Made by a program: the position numbers and the translations under genes. Of a stretch of DNA of 64,000 bases, positions 41,638-50,246 are shown in pieces. The notes beneath the pieces are model-generated. The model saw only the letters and a list, made by a program, of their open reading frames with translations, was not told the origin of the DNA and did not search any database. How positions within the stretch are numbered: position 1 is the stretch's first letter; each line of letters opens with the position of its first letter. The DNA is from Capnocytophaga periodontitidis (lineage in GTDB: Bacteria > Bacteroidota > Bacteroidia > Flavobacteriales > Flavobacteriaceae): positions 58,825 through 122,824 of the forward strand of contig NZ_JAEFDB010000007.1 in NCBI RefSeq assembly GCF_016126015.1, in the 5' to 3' direction.

Positions 41638-43297
41638 TTACCCCCATAAATGTATCAGGAAGTGTGATGATTTTCAAAGGGATAGTATAATTGTGTTGCG
41701 TAGCAAATTCGGCTATAGCACTGCCAAGACCACCTATAACTCCTTCTTCTACGGTGATAATTTTCTTGTATTTTTGGAAGATGTGATGCAGCATTTCCTC
41801 ATCTAAAGGTTTGAGAAAACGCATATCGTAATGAGCGTATTTTTCAGCAGTAGTACTCATTTGGATTTGCTCAGCAACCTCTTCGGCGATAGCACCAATG
41901 GTAAGTACCGCTATTTCGCTACCTTCTTTTAGCTGCTCGCCCTTGCCAATAGGCAATGCCTGAAAAGGTTGTTGCCAATGTTTTTCATTACATCTACCGC
42001 GCGGATAGCGAATAGCAATAGGATGTTCTAATGGTTGCTGAGCTGTATAAAGCAAATGGCGCAACTCGGTAGCGTTGCGCGGTGAGGCGATAATGAGGTT
42101 AGGAATGGGACGCAAAAATGCCATATCAAACACCCCGTGATGGGTAGCGCCATCTTCGCCTACAAGTCCCGCGCGGTCGATACAGAACACGACGGGGAGA
42201 TTTTGTAGAGCTACATCGTGAATGAGTTGGTCGTAGGCGCGTTGCAAGAAAGTGGAATAAATCACACAATAAGGGATAAAACCACGCGCAGCCCAACCTG
42301 CTGCAAAGGTTACAGCGTGTTGTTCGGCAATACCTACATCAAACACTCTATGGGGGAAAGATTGGTGCATAGTGGTAAGTCCGCTACCGCTGCTCATTGC
42401 AGGGGTAATGGCTATAATTTTAGGGTTGAGTGCGGCAAGCTGGGTGAGGGTCTGCCCTACCACCTCTTGGTACTTAGCAGGTAGAGATGGGTTTTCGGGT
42501 AGCGGTTCTCCCGTAATTTTATCAAATAGGGCGGGCGAATGGTAACTCACTTGTTGAGCCTCAGCTTTGGCAAATCCCTTGCCTTTGGTGGTAAGTACGT
42601 GCAAGAGTCGCACGCCTCTCTCATTTTTTTCAGCTTCAAGAGATCTGAGCAATTCAGGGAGGTTATGTCCATCCACTGTACCTTTGTAAGTGATGTTTAA
42701 ATCGTTGAAGAAAGTTTCATCAGCGCCTTTTCTTTGGCGTAACTGCTCGAAATAATTTTTGAGAGCACCCACGGTAGGGTCGATAGCCATAGCGTTGTCG
42801 TTGAGGATAATAAGCATATTAGCATCGGTAGTGCCGGCGTAGTTCAGCGCCTCAAAAGCCATACCACTTACAATTGAAGCATCGCCTATCACAGCTATGT
42901 GCTGGCGCTGGGTATTCCCCTCCAAAGCCGATGCCATTGCCATACCTAAAACCGCTGAGAGAGAGGTAGACGAGTGTCCCGTACCGAAAGCATCGTATTC
43001 ACTTTCTGAGCGCTTAGGAAACCCACTGATGCCTCCCTGTTCGCGAATATGAGCAAAAGAAGCGTCTCTACCCGTGAGGATTTTATGGGCATAGCACTGG
43101 TGTCCCACATCCCACACTAATACATCGTTGGGGGTGTTGAACACATAGTGCAGTGCGATAGTGAGTTCCACCACTCCAAGACTCGCCCCTAAGTGTCCGC
43201 CCCTTGTAGCGATAACCTCTATAATGCGCTCACGCAACTGTTGTGCCAGTGCAGGAAGTGCTGCTATAGGAGTATTTCTAAGCTGTTGTATAGTCAT
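41606..43297 (-). CDS. dxs: 1-deoxy-D-xylulose-5-phosphate synthase with a replaced C-terminus
   Basis: A 563-residue thiamine diphosphate enzyme, first step of the MEP isoprenoid pathway (pyruvate plus glyceraldehyde-3-phosphate). Present: WDVGHQCYAHKILTGR, the GDxS...N cofactor site (GDASIVSGMAFEALN to NDNAMAID), GEDGATHHG, and the catalytic Glu in GIAEQHAVTFAAG. After the usual LPD (in IITLPDTF) the normal 20-30 C-terminal residues are missing; instead MGVMSRFTDLSIG follows, the last ten residues of which come from an 8-base repeat array. ATG 43297 is used; the codon before is GTG. Confidence 0.93.
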   Translation of the reverse strand: MTIQQLRNTPIAALPALAQQLRERIIEVIATRGGHLGASLGVVELTIALHYVFNTPNDVLVWDVGHQCYAHKILTGRDASFAHIREQGGISGFPKRSESEYDAFGTGHSSTSLSAVLGMAMASALEGNTQRQHIAVIGDASIVSGMAFEALNYAGTTDANMLIILNDNAMAIDPTVGALKNYFEQLRQRKGADETFFNDLNITYKGTVDGHNLPELLRSLEAEKNERGVRLLHVLTTKGKGFAKAEAQQVSYHSPALFDKITGEPLPENPSLPAKYQEVVGQTLTQLAALNPKIIAITPAMSSGSGLTTMHQSFPHRVFDVGIAEQHAVTFAAGWAARGFIPYCVIYSTFLQRAYDQLIHDVALQNLPVVFCIDRAGLVGEDGATHHGVFDMAFLRPIPNLIIASPRNATELRHLLYTAQQPLEHPIAIRYPRGRCNEKHWQQPFQALPIGKGEQLKEGSEIAVLTIGAIAEEVAEQIQMSTTAEKYAHYDMRFLKPLDEEMLHHIFQKYKKIITVEEGVIGGLGSAIAEFATQHNYTIPLKIITLPDTFMGVMSRFTDLSIG

Positions 43298-43306
43298 CAC
43301 ATCTCA

Positions 43307-43338
43307 TTTGCTAATTTGCTAATTTGCTAATTTGCTAA
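43307..43338. repeat. 8-base array between hemJ and dxs, 4 perfect units
   Basis: TTTGCTAA four times. The hemJ stop (complement of 43335-43337) lies in the last unit; the dxs start is 9 bases away. Confidence 0.9.
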
Positions 43339-43877
43339 TTTTTCCCTTTATTCACTAATTTTACTACCAACATAATCAGTACACCCATCGCAACGAAAGC
43401 TAACAAAGAGGCATACCAATAGGCAACAAAAACACCTTTGAGGACAACAGCAAAAACCACAACAAATAGAATAATAGTCGCCACCTCATTGAGCATTCGC
43501 AATTGCACAGAAGTGAGGGTTGCCTGCCCTGCTTGCAAACGTTTCATTATGCGCCAAGAATAATAATGATAGATAAATAAAAAGACAATAAACAGCAGTT
43601 TGACGTGCATCCAGCCTTGTCTCATAAATGTCCATTCTCCACCGTCATAGAGCATATAAAGTCCGGTGGTAGTCATCAGTATAAGGGCGGGAACAGTGAT
43701 GATGTTCCACAAGCGCTCTTCCATAAAACTGAATTGTTTGTGAAGAATAGAACGCTCAGGCTCTTCTTTTTCTAAGGCTTCGGTGTGGTAGATAAAAAGG
43801 CGCACCATATAGAAAAGTCCAGCGAAGTAGCTCACTACAAAGATAATATGGATGCATTTAGCAATAAGATAATCCAT
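43335..43877 (-). CDS. hemJ: Protoporphyrinogen oxidase HemJ (CopD-like membrane protein)
   Basis: A 180-residue membrane protein with about five hydrophobic segments. N-terminal CIHIIFVVSYFAGLFYMVRLF with a conserved His, the central KLLFIVFLFIYHYYSWR and the family motif LRMLNEVATIILFVVVFAVVLK identify HemJ (UPF0093), which oxidises protoporphyrinogen IX in haem synthesis. It likely forms an operon with dxs. hemB lies elsewhere in the window (55352). Confidence 0.88.
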   Translation of the reverse strand: MDYLIAKCIHIIFVVSYFAGLFYMVRLFIYHTEALEKEEPERSILHKQFSFMEERLWNIITVPALILMTTTGLYMLYDGGEWTFMRQGWMHVKLLFIVFLFIYHYYSWRIMKRLQAGQATLTSVQLRMLNEVATIILFVVVFAVVLKGVFVAYWYASLLAFVAMGVLIMLVVKLVNKGKN

Positions 43878-43919
43878 AATTACAAAATGTTTTTACGAGT
43901 TTTTAGTTATTTGAAAATA

Positions 43920-43927
43920 CAAAGGTA
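43920..43927 (-). promoter_or_regulatory. -7 element of the hemJ-dxs promoter
   Basis: Read leftward: TACCTTTG, 42 bases before the hemJ ATG. No TTG is found at the usual distance. Confidence 0.5.
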
Positions 43928-43966
43928 GTAATATTTTTCGGTTCTACTAAAATATAACAGAAAGTG

Positions 43967-44006
43967 TTTGCCAATTTTCTAATTTGCTAATTTGTTAATT
44001 TGCTAA
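43967..44006. repeat. 8-base array upstream of the phosphate transporter gene, 5 units
   Basis: Units TTTGCCAA, TTTTCTAA, TTTGCTAA, TTTGTTAA, TTTGCTAA. The fourth unit supplies the -33 TTG. Confidence 0.85.
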
Positions 44007-44022
44007 TTATACACTACCTTTG
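43992..44022 (+). promoter_or_regulatory. Promoter of the phosphate transporter gene
   Basis: TTG at 43992-43994, 20 bases, then TACCTTTG at 44015-44022. Confidence 0.72.
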
Positions 44023-44046
44023 TCCCCTCAAACCAGTATAAGTGTT

Positions 44047-46347
44047 ATGGAACAGGTTTACATTTTTATGCTGTTCGTGTTTTTAGTGCTCGCTATTATC
44101 GATTTAGTAGTGGGCGTAAGCAACGATGCAGCTAACTTTCTCAACTCAGCCGTTGGCTCTAAAGTGGCTACTATCCGCACTATTATGATAGTCGCCAGCG
44201 TGGGGGTAGCCATCGGTGCTATCTTCTCCAGTGGAATGATGGAAATTGCCCGAAAAGGCATCTTCAACCCCCAGCTCTTCTACTTTGATGAGGTAATGAT
44301 TATCTTTATGTCGGTTATCCTCGCCGATATTCTCCTCTTCGACCTTTTCAACTCTATCGGCTTGCCCACTTCCACTACCGTTTCTGTGGTTTTTGAACTC
44401 CTCGGGGCAGCGATGTGTGTGGCTACCATCAAAACTTTTATGAGTGGCGCTCCACTAACTACCGCTTTCGACTATATCAACAAAGGAGAGGTAGGCAAGG
44501 TGATTGCGGGTATTTTTACCTCGGTAGCCATCGCTTTTACAGTAGGAGCTATCGTACAATACTTAGCTCGATTGGTCTTTTCATTTAAATATCAAGACAA
44601 TATAAAATACGTAGGAGGCGTATTTGGCGGCTTGTCGCTCACGGGGCTCTCCTATTTCATTATCTTTAAAGGTCTCAAGGACGTCGCTTTCATCCCTAAA
44701 GAAGCCATTGCGTGGATAGATACAAATATTGTACTGCTGCTCTTTGGCTGTTTTATTTTCTATTCGGTGCTTTCACAGATGCTTATCCGTATGAAAGTAA
44801 ACATTTTCAGGGTGATTATCCTCAGTGGTACTTTTGCTTTGGCAATGGCTTTTGCGGGCAACGACTTGGTGAACTTTATCGGGGTGCCTATGGCTGCTTA
44901 CCAATCCTACGGAATATGGCACAACTCAGGAATCGCTCACGACAGCCTGCTGATGAAGGGTTTAGCCGATAGCGAAATGAGTACCCCTACATTCCTATTG
45001 CTGCTCACAGGCTTTGTGATGATTCTCACCCTTTGGTTCTCCAAAAAAGCACGCCACGTGATTGATACAGGGGTGAACCTCTCCCGCCAAAATGAAGGCG
45101 GTGAAGAAAAATTCTCATCTAATTTCCTCTCGCGCTTTTTGGTGCGTATTACCGTGATTTGCGCCAATGCGGTGGAATTTATAATGCCTAAATCGCTCAG
45201 CAGTAAAATAGATCGCCGTTTTGAAAAACCTGAACGCGACCCTAATGTAAAAGAAGAAGACCTTCCCGCTTTCGACCTTGTGCGCGCTGCAATCAACCTT
45301 GTGGTATCGAGTAGTTTGATTGCCTTTGGTACGTCGTTCAAATTACCGCTCTCTACCACTTATGTAACCTTTATGGTGGCAATGGGTTCCTCTCTCGCCG
45401 ATAGGGCTTGGGGGCGCGACAGTGCTGTATATCGTGTGGCTGGGGTGCTAAACGTAATTGGCGGTTGGTTCTTAACTGCTATTGTGGCTTTTATCGGTGC
45501 TTTTATTGTGGCTGGCGTGCTGTATTATGGCAGTGTAATTGGTCTTATCGTGATGATTATGGTGGTAGGCTTCGTGCTCATCCGCAATGCCGTGATTTAC
45601 CGCAACAAGCAGAAAGCTAAAGCCCAAGGCAAACGCTTTGAACGCGCCGATTTGGCGACTATCGGTGGGGTGATAAAAGAAAGCTCTAACTATGTATCCG
45701 AAACGATTTACCGCATTGATGAGCTCTATAGCAAGGTGGTGAAAAACCTCGGTACACAAGATTTGGGCAAACTCACCAAAAACAAGAAGAACGCCAAAAA
45801 ACTCGAAAAAGAACTCGACGAACTAAAAGGCAATGTATATTACTTTATCAAATCACTGAATGAGAGCTCAGTAGCCTCCAGCAAGTTCTACATTCTCATT
45901 TTGGATTACTTACAGGATATGGCACAGTGTCTCACTGCTATTACCCTCAACAGCTATGAGCACGTGAATAACAACCACAAGAACCTCAAGTTTAACCAGC
46001 TGAGAGATTTAAAATACATTTCCGACAAGATGGAAGAAGTGTTTAGAGCAGAAGCCGAAATATTTAAAGGTTCAGACTATAACAAGTTACACATCATCTT
46101 TGAAGATTGCAAGGTGTTGAAAAACGAAGTATCAAAAATGGTACAAAAGCAAATCGACCGTATTCGTACCACCGAAACCAGTCATAAAACCACCAAATTG
46201 TACTTCAGTATTTTGCTCGAAACCAATGCGCTTATCAGGGCTAACAATAACCTGTTAATGCAGTTTGACGAATACCAAAAACAACAAAACAAAAAGAAGA
46301 AAATAAACCTTATCAATCTTCAACAAGAGGTAAGAGATAAGAGGTAA
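44047..46347 (+). CDS. Inorganic phosphate transporter, PiT/PHO4 family, with a PhoU-like tail
   Basis: A 766-residue protein starting at ATG 44047 (the longer TTG frame overlaps the promoter). The PHO4 signature occurs twice: GVSNDAANFLNSAVGS near the start and an equivalent AGNDLVNFIGVPMAA in the second half. About ten membrane segments are followed by a soluble helical tail (about residues 540-766) with PhoU-like repeats, as in many Bacteroidota PiT proteins. It imports phosphate with protons or sodium. The last residues (EVRDKR) and stop come from a 7-base array. Confidence 0.92.
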   Translation: MEQVYIFMLFVFLVLAIIDLVVGVSNDAANFLNSAVGSKVATIRTIMIVASVGVAIGAIFSSGMMEIARKGIFNPQLFYFDEVMIIFMSVILADILLFDLFNSIGLPTSTTVSVVFELLGAAMCVATIKTFMSGAPLTTAFDYINKGEVGKVIAGIFTSVAIAFTVGAIVQYLARLVFSFKYQDNIKYVGGVFGGLSLTGLSYFIIFKGLKDVAFIPKEAIAWIDTNIVLLLFGCFIFYSVLSQMLIRMKVNIFRVIILSGTFALAMAFAGNDLVNFIGVPMAAYQSYGIWHNSGIAHDSLLMKGLADSEMSTPTFLLLLTGFVMILTLWFSKKARHVIDTGVNLSRQNEGGEEKFSSNFLSRFLVRITVICANAVEFIMPKSLSSKIDRRFEKPERDPNVKEEDLPAFDLVRAAINLVVSSSLIAFGTSFKLPLSTTYVTFMVAMGSSLADRAWGRDSAVYRVAGVLNVIGGWFLTAIVAFIGAFIVAGVLYYGSVIGLIVMIMVVGFVLIRNAVIYRNKQKAKAQGKRFERADLATIGGVIKESSNYVSETIYRIDELYSKVVKNLGTQDLGKLTKNKKNAKKLEKELDELKGNVYYFIKSLNESSVASSKFYILILDYLQDMAQCLTAITLNSYEHVNNNHKNLKFNQLRDLKYISDKMEEVFRAEAEIFKGSDYNKLHIIFEDCKVLKNEVSKMVQKQIDRIRTTETSHKTTKLYFSILLETNALIRANNNLLMQFDEYQKQQNKKKKINLINLQQEVRDKR

Positions 46348-46361
46348 GAGGTAAGAGGTAA
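46327..46361. repeat. 7-base array across the phosphate transporter stop, 5 units
   Basis: Units GAGGTAA, GAGATAA, GAGGTAA, GAGGTAA, GAGGTAA. The TAA of the third unit is the stop codon of the gene. Confidence 0.88.
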
Positions 46362-46499
46362 GTGTCATATCCTGAAATAGGTTTACAAGAAATAAGAGGA
46401 AAATAAGTCATTTTGTAGAAGTTTTTTGTGTGAAGTGACACCTTAGACAATATTATTTAAAAAAAGGCAAGTGAAATGAGAGGGCTACAGCTTACTAAA

Positions 46500-47099
46500 A
46501 TGTATAAGATATTTTTTCTATTTATTTGTATTATAACACTCAGTTGTAATACAAATAGCAACCATACAAGTAATCTAAAAACAATAACATTAGAAAATAA
46601 CCATCAAACAATAACCAATGAAAATAATGAACAGAAGATAGAAAACGAAGAGTTACTTCTTTTTTTGGATAATCTAAAAAAAGCACTATTTGAAAAACAA
46701 ATAGATGAAATCGCTAACAATATGATAAATTATCCACTTGAAGATGAAGGTCCTCTTTATGAGATGATATATGGCGATAAAGTTTATGAAGAAGGTTTTA
46801 CGACAAAAGACAAACCTATTGGAAAAGAAGATTTTATAAAAATCTTTGATAAATTATTCACTAAGAAGTATATTTTGCTTTTCCAAAAGTTGGATACAAA
46901 GAATATTATTGAAAATAGGATTTTTAGTTGGTGGAATAAGGAAAAAACTACAAATATTGATTTTTCCTTTTTATCAGAAAATTCTTTCCAAATAGATATT
47001 AGTTTTTTAGAAGATGATGTTATAGGAGGGTATACTATTAAGTATATTTTTAAGAAGATAAATGGTAAAATTCTTTTGTATTTAGTTCGAAGTGTGTAA
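46500..47099 (+). CDS. Lipoprotein of unknown function
   Basis: A 199-residue protein starting at ATG 46500, with a signal peptide and lipobox LSC (Cys at residue 16), then an Asn/Thr-rich linker. The mature domain is Lys, Ile and Phe rich and resembles a small SnoaL/NTF2-like or DUF4878-type fold (FLDNLKKALFEKQIDEI then two beta hairpins); this is only an impression. The DNA is clearly more AT-rich than its neighbours. Confidence 0.65.
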   Translation: MYKIFFLFICIITLSCNTNSNHTSNLKTITLENNHQTITNENNEQKIENEELLLFLDNLKKALFEKQIDEIANNMINYPLEDEGPLYEMIYGDKVYEEGFTTKDKPIGKEDFIKIFDKLFTKKYILLFQKLDTKNIIENRIFSWWNKEKTTNIDFSFLSENSFQIDISFLEDDVIGGYTIKYIFKKINGKILLYLVRSV

Positions 47100-47206
47100 T
47101 CAAAAAAAATAAAAAAACAAAACTTTTCGGACACTCTCTTAATTATTAAACATTTGGCATTATTTTCGTATGTTTTCTTTTAGAAACACAAAAACTATAT
47201 TCCAAA

Positions 47207-48589
47207 ATGAAAAACCTATCTTATTTTTTGTTATTGTGCCTTGTCCTACTCGTATGCGCTTGTGGCGACCGAAAAGCTTACAAACCCGCTGATCGCGGAA
47301 GTAGCACAGGCGATTATGGAGGTATCACCGAATACCGAAATGAAAGCTCTTCCGGCGATTACCGAGAAGAAAGTAGTGGTGAATTAGCCGAGATAGCCGT
47401 AGTTGGCTACGGCGAAAAGAGCACTAAGAGAAAACATTCTAAAACAACAGGCGATGTTATCAGAAATGACGAAAGTACAATGTCAGCTAAAATATCGGTA
47501 GCAAGCGATATGACAGCGAAACGCGCTGAACCGAAACACCGTAAACGTCACCCCGAAAGCGACCCTCAACCGCAGTCTGGTTTGGTAACTGCTGGTGAAT
47601 GGAACGACCTTAATAGTTGGGATTTCTATCAAAAAACGCTCAATAAAAATGAATTTGCTTCTTTCCCCGAATACTGGCAAATGTACACCAATCACCGCAT
47701 TGCTGTGCTTCTAACCGCTAATAGCAAACCTGTTGTAAACGCCAGCGTTGCGCTCTATCGTAACAATACCCTGCTATGGACAGCTAAAACCGATAACACG
47801 GGTAAAGCTGAACTATGGGTGAGTGCCTTCCAAAAAGAAAAAGAGCTTAACACCGAGCATTTGCGCCTAAAAGTCAATAACGAATGGATAAACACTGAAA
47901 ATCCAATTAGCGAAACGACCCTCAATCGTATTGCCCTTAAAAACAACACAGAAAAAACTTCAAACGAAGTACAAATCGCCTTTATGGTGGATGCTACGGG
48001 CTCAATGGGCGACGAGCTGGAGTTCCTAAAAATGGACTTGAAGAACGTAATTAGTAAGGTTGAAGAAGGTAATAAAAACCTAAAAATCAGTACTGGCACC
48101 GTATTTTACCGCGACGAAGGTGACGACTATGTAGTCAAACACTCCGATTTTACTAAGGATATCAATAAAACCATTCAATTTATCAACGGACAAAAAGCTG
48201 ATGGTGGCGGCGACTTCCCCGAAGCCGTGCATACCGCCCTCAATGAGCTCAACAAACTACAATGGAATGCCTCAGCACGCACCCGCATCGCTTTTTTAGT
48301 ACTCGATGCCCCTCCTCATCACGAAGATAAAGTAATCAAAAGCGTACAAGCCTCTGTAAAAACCGCTGCCGAGAAAGGTATCAAGCTCATCCCCATCGTG
48401 GCTAGCGGTATCGATAAACCCACCGAGTTCTTAATGCGCTTTATGGCAATATATACCAATGGTACCTATGTCTTTATCACCGACGACAGCGGTATAGGTA
48501 ACGCCCATTTAGAGCCCAGCGTAGGCGAATACCAAGTCGAAAAACTCAGCAATCTGATGATTCGTCTTATCAAAAAATATACAGAATAA
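47207..48589 (+). CDS. von Willebrand factor A-domain lipoprotein
   Basis: A 460-residue lipoprotein (Cys at residue 19 in VCACGD). A low-complexity N-terminal region (about 25-120) contains AEIAVVGYGEKST, like the N-terminal plug motif VVGYG of SusC-type receptors. The vWA domain (about 255-455) has the metal site D262-A-T-G-S266 and the later GGGDFPEA segment. vWA lipoproteins bind partners through the metal site; the partner is unknown. It is followed by a bidirectional terminator. Confidence 0.85.
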   Translation: MKNLSYFLLLCLVLLVCACGDRKAYKPADRGSSTGDYGGITEYRNESSSGDYREESSGELAEIAVVGYGEKSTKRKHSKTTGDVIRNDESTMSAKISVASDMTAKRAEPKHRKRHPESDPQPQSGLVTAGEWNDLNSWDFYQKTLNKNEFASFPEYWQMYTNHRIAVLLTANSKPVVNASVALYRNNTLLWTAKTDNTGKAELWVSAFQKEKELNTEHLRLKVNNEWINTENPISETTLNRIALKNNTEKTSNEVQIAFMVDATGSMGDELEFLKMDLKNVISKVEEGNKNLKISTGTVFYRDEGDDYVVKHSDFTKDINKTIQFINGQKADGGGDFPEAVHTALNELNKLQWNASARTRIAFLVLDAPPHHEDKVIKSVQASVKTAAEKGIKLIPIVASGIDKPTEFLMRFMAIYTNGTYVFITDDSGIGNAHLEPSVGEYQVEKLSNLMIRLIKKYTE

Positions 48590-48627
48590 TGTCGTATAAG
48601 TTTTAACAAAGTGTAGCAATACCAAAA

Positions 48628-48665
48628 AAAAGAGGCAACTGAGAAGATTTACAGTTGCCTCTTTT
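48628..48665. terminator. Bidirectional terminator between the vWA gene and the RclC-like gene
   Basis: AAAAGAGGCAACTG pairs with CAGTTGCCTCTTTT across AGAAGATTTA, with A and T tracts on both sides. Confidence 0.9.
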
Positions 48666-48681
48666 TCTTACTTTTTATTTC

Positions 48682-49314
48682 TTATTTCTTAGCTGCTAAA
48701 ATTCGTCTTGCAGCTTCGGAAGCGGCGATCAAACCGCCTGCCGACATTATAATATCTTTCAATACCAAGCGTCCAGCTCCCGATAAGTAAGGGAAACCAT
48801 AAGCTGGAGTAGGCATATCACCACCTAAATTAGGTACATACACCTCGGGGGTAGTGATGAGGAAAGAAAGTGTAACAATGCTCATACCAAAAGTGAGTAA
48901 ACCTCCTATCACCCCTATTTTAGGTGACCAAATACCTAAAAGGGTAAGTAAACCTATCAAGCAAATGAAAGCCCCTAAACCATAAGAGAAAGTATAAGTA
49001 TTGTTCTCTTTATGCCATTCGATATTGGCTTTCACCATCTTACCTTCGGGGTTTTTGTGCAATTTGTATTGTGCTACTTCTTTGCCTTTGTTAGCTTCAC
49101 CTGTAACACCGTTCTCATCGATTGCGGTTTTACCTGAATTAGCATAGAAAAAACTCATAAACGGACTGTTAGTCACGAAAGGTACAATGCCATCGGCTTC
49201 ATACTGACATACTTTCAAGCCTCCTATCCACGCCATTACGATGAAGATAGCAACCCTGATAAAATTCACGAAACAACGTTCGCTTCCTGCTAAAAATGAT
49301 AATAACTTTTGCAT
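48682..49314 (-). CDS. DUF417 inner-membrane protein, RclC/YkgB-like
   Basis: A 210-residue protein with four hydrophobic segments (about 15-35, 115-133, 135-155, 185-203) and a periplasmic loop of about 75 residues between the first two. RVAIFIVMAWIGGLK and the SYGLGAFICLIGLLTLLGIW part match DUF417; in E. coli the member RclC belongs to the reactive-chlorine response. The upstream AraC regulator fits an RclR-RclC-like pair, but RclA and RclB are not here. It has its own promoter. Confidence 0.85.
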   Translation of the reverse strand: MQKLLSFLAGSERCFVNFIRVAIFIVMAWIGGLKVCQYEADGIVPFVTNSPFMSFFYANSGKTAIDENGVTGEANKGKEVAQYKLHKNPEGKMVKANIEWHKENNTYTFSYGLGAFICLIGLLTLLGIWSPKIGVIGGLLTFGMSIVTLSFLITTPEVYVPNLGGDMPTPAYGFPYLSGAGRLVLKDIIMSAGGLIAASEAARRILAAKK

Positions 49315-49340
49315 AGTAATTTGTATTAAATTTCAGGGTG

Positions 49341-49369
49341 CAAAATTACGTCTTTTTTAGCAAATACAA
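49341..49369 (-). promoter_or_regulatory. Promoter of the RclC-like gene
   Basis: Read leftward: TAATTTTG (complement of 49341-49348), 18 bases, preceded by TTG (complement of 49367-49369). Confidence 0.65.
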
Positions 49370-49399
49370 ATGGATAAAAAAGGTGATTGCATAGACATT

Positions 49400-50224
49400 T
49401 TAGTGTGTTTCGTTGGCAACTATTGAAATACCTACGCTTTCGCGGAAGTGTTTAGGCGAGAGTCCCACGTTTTTTTTGAAAAATCTACTGAAATAGAACT
49501 CATCTTCAAAATTCAAATCAAAGGCTATTTCTTTGATAGACTTATGCGTAAGGTGCAGTTGTTTTTTAGCTTCTAACACCAATCGGTCTTGGAGGAGTTT
49601 AGAAGGTGTTTTCCCGATGAGTTTTTTGAGTTTTTTGCTAAAAGCATCGGGGGTGAGAGAAAGCGCCTCGGCATAGAAAGAGAGATTGCGCTCACTAAGG
49701 AAGTGTTTTTCTAAAAGTTCTTGGAAGTCGGTTGCTAAAGTATGGTCGGTTTGTGGAGGAGTATCAGTGAGTAATAGGCTTTTTTCCTTGCTAGAAAGTG
49801 CCAAAATAAGCTGAAGATAAGACCGCAGTACGGCTTCCGAAAAAGGATTGTTCTCTATAAGTTCAGCAGTTATATTTCTAAATAGATTTTTAACTTCTAC
49901 AAAAGTAGTTTCTGCCACACTGATATGAGGTTGCAAAAACAGGGCATTGAAGAGGAAACCATTGCAAGCAACTTCTTTTTTGTGGTATTCTATACAATAG
50001 AAATCACCGTGAAATTGCAAGAGTTCGGCGGTTGTAATGCTTGCTTCTTGCCACTGAAAGTGCTGAAAAGGAGAGAGAAAAAGCAAGGTGTAACCCTTAT
50101 AAGTATAGGGAGTAGCATCTACTGTAAAAGAACCTGTACCTTCAAACATAAATATACAATAATTCTCCACACTTGTGGGTGTGGAGAATTGTTGCAAATT
50201 GATATGTTCAACAAATAAGGTCAT
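49400..50224 (-). CDS. AraC-family transcriptional regulator
   Basis: A 274-residue protein: an N-terminal cupin-like sensor domain (about 1-150) and a C-terminal double helix-turn-helix (about 170-265) with EIAFDLNFEDEFYFSRFFKKNVGLSPKHFR, the AraC signature. It sits between pgk and the RclC-like gene on the same strand and may control the latter. The sensor domain has several Cys (YCIF, FYCIEY, VACNG), which could matter if it senses oxidants; that is speculation. Confidence 0.9.
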   Translation of the reverse strand: MTLFVEHINLQQFSTPTSVENYCIFMFEGTGSFTVDATPYTYKGYTLLFLSPFQHFQWQEASITTAELLQFHGDFYCIEYHKKEVACNGFLFNALFLQPHISVAETTFVEVKNLFRNITAELIENNPFSEAVLRSYLQLILALSSKEKSLLLTDTPPQTDHTLATDFQELLEKHFLSERNLSFYAEALSLTPDAFSKKLKKLIGKTPSKLLQDRLVLEAKKQLHLTHKSIKEIAFDLNFEDEFYFSRFFKKNVGLSPKHFRESVGISIVANETH

Positions 50225-50246
50225 TTTTCACCTAATTGTTTATCGT

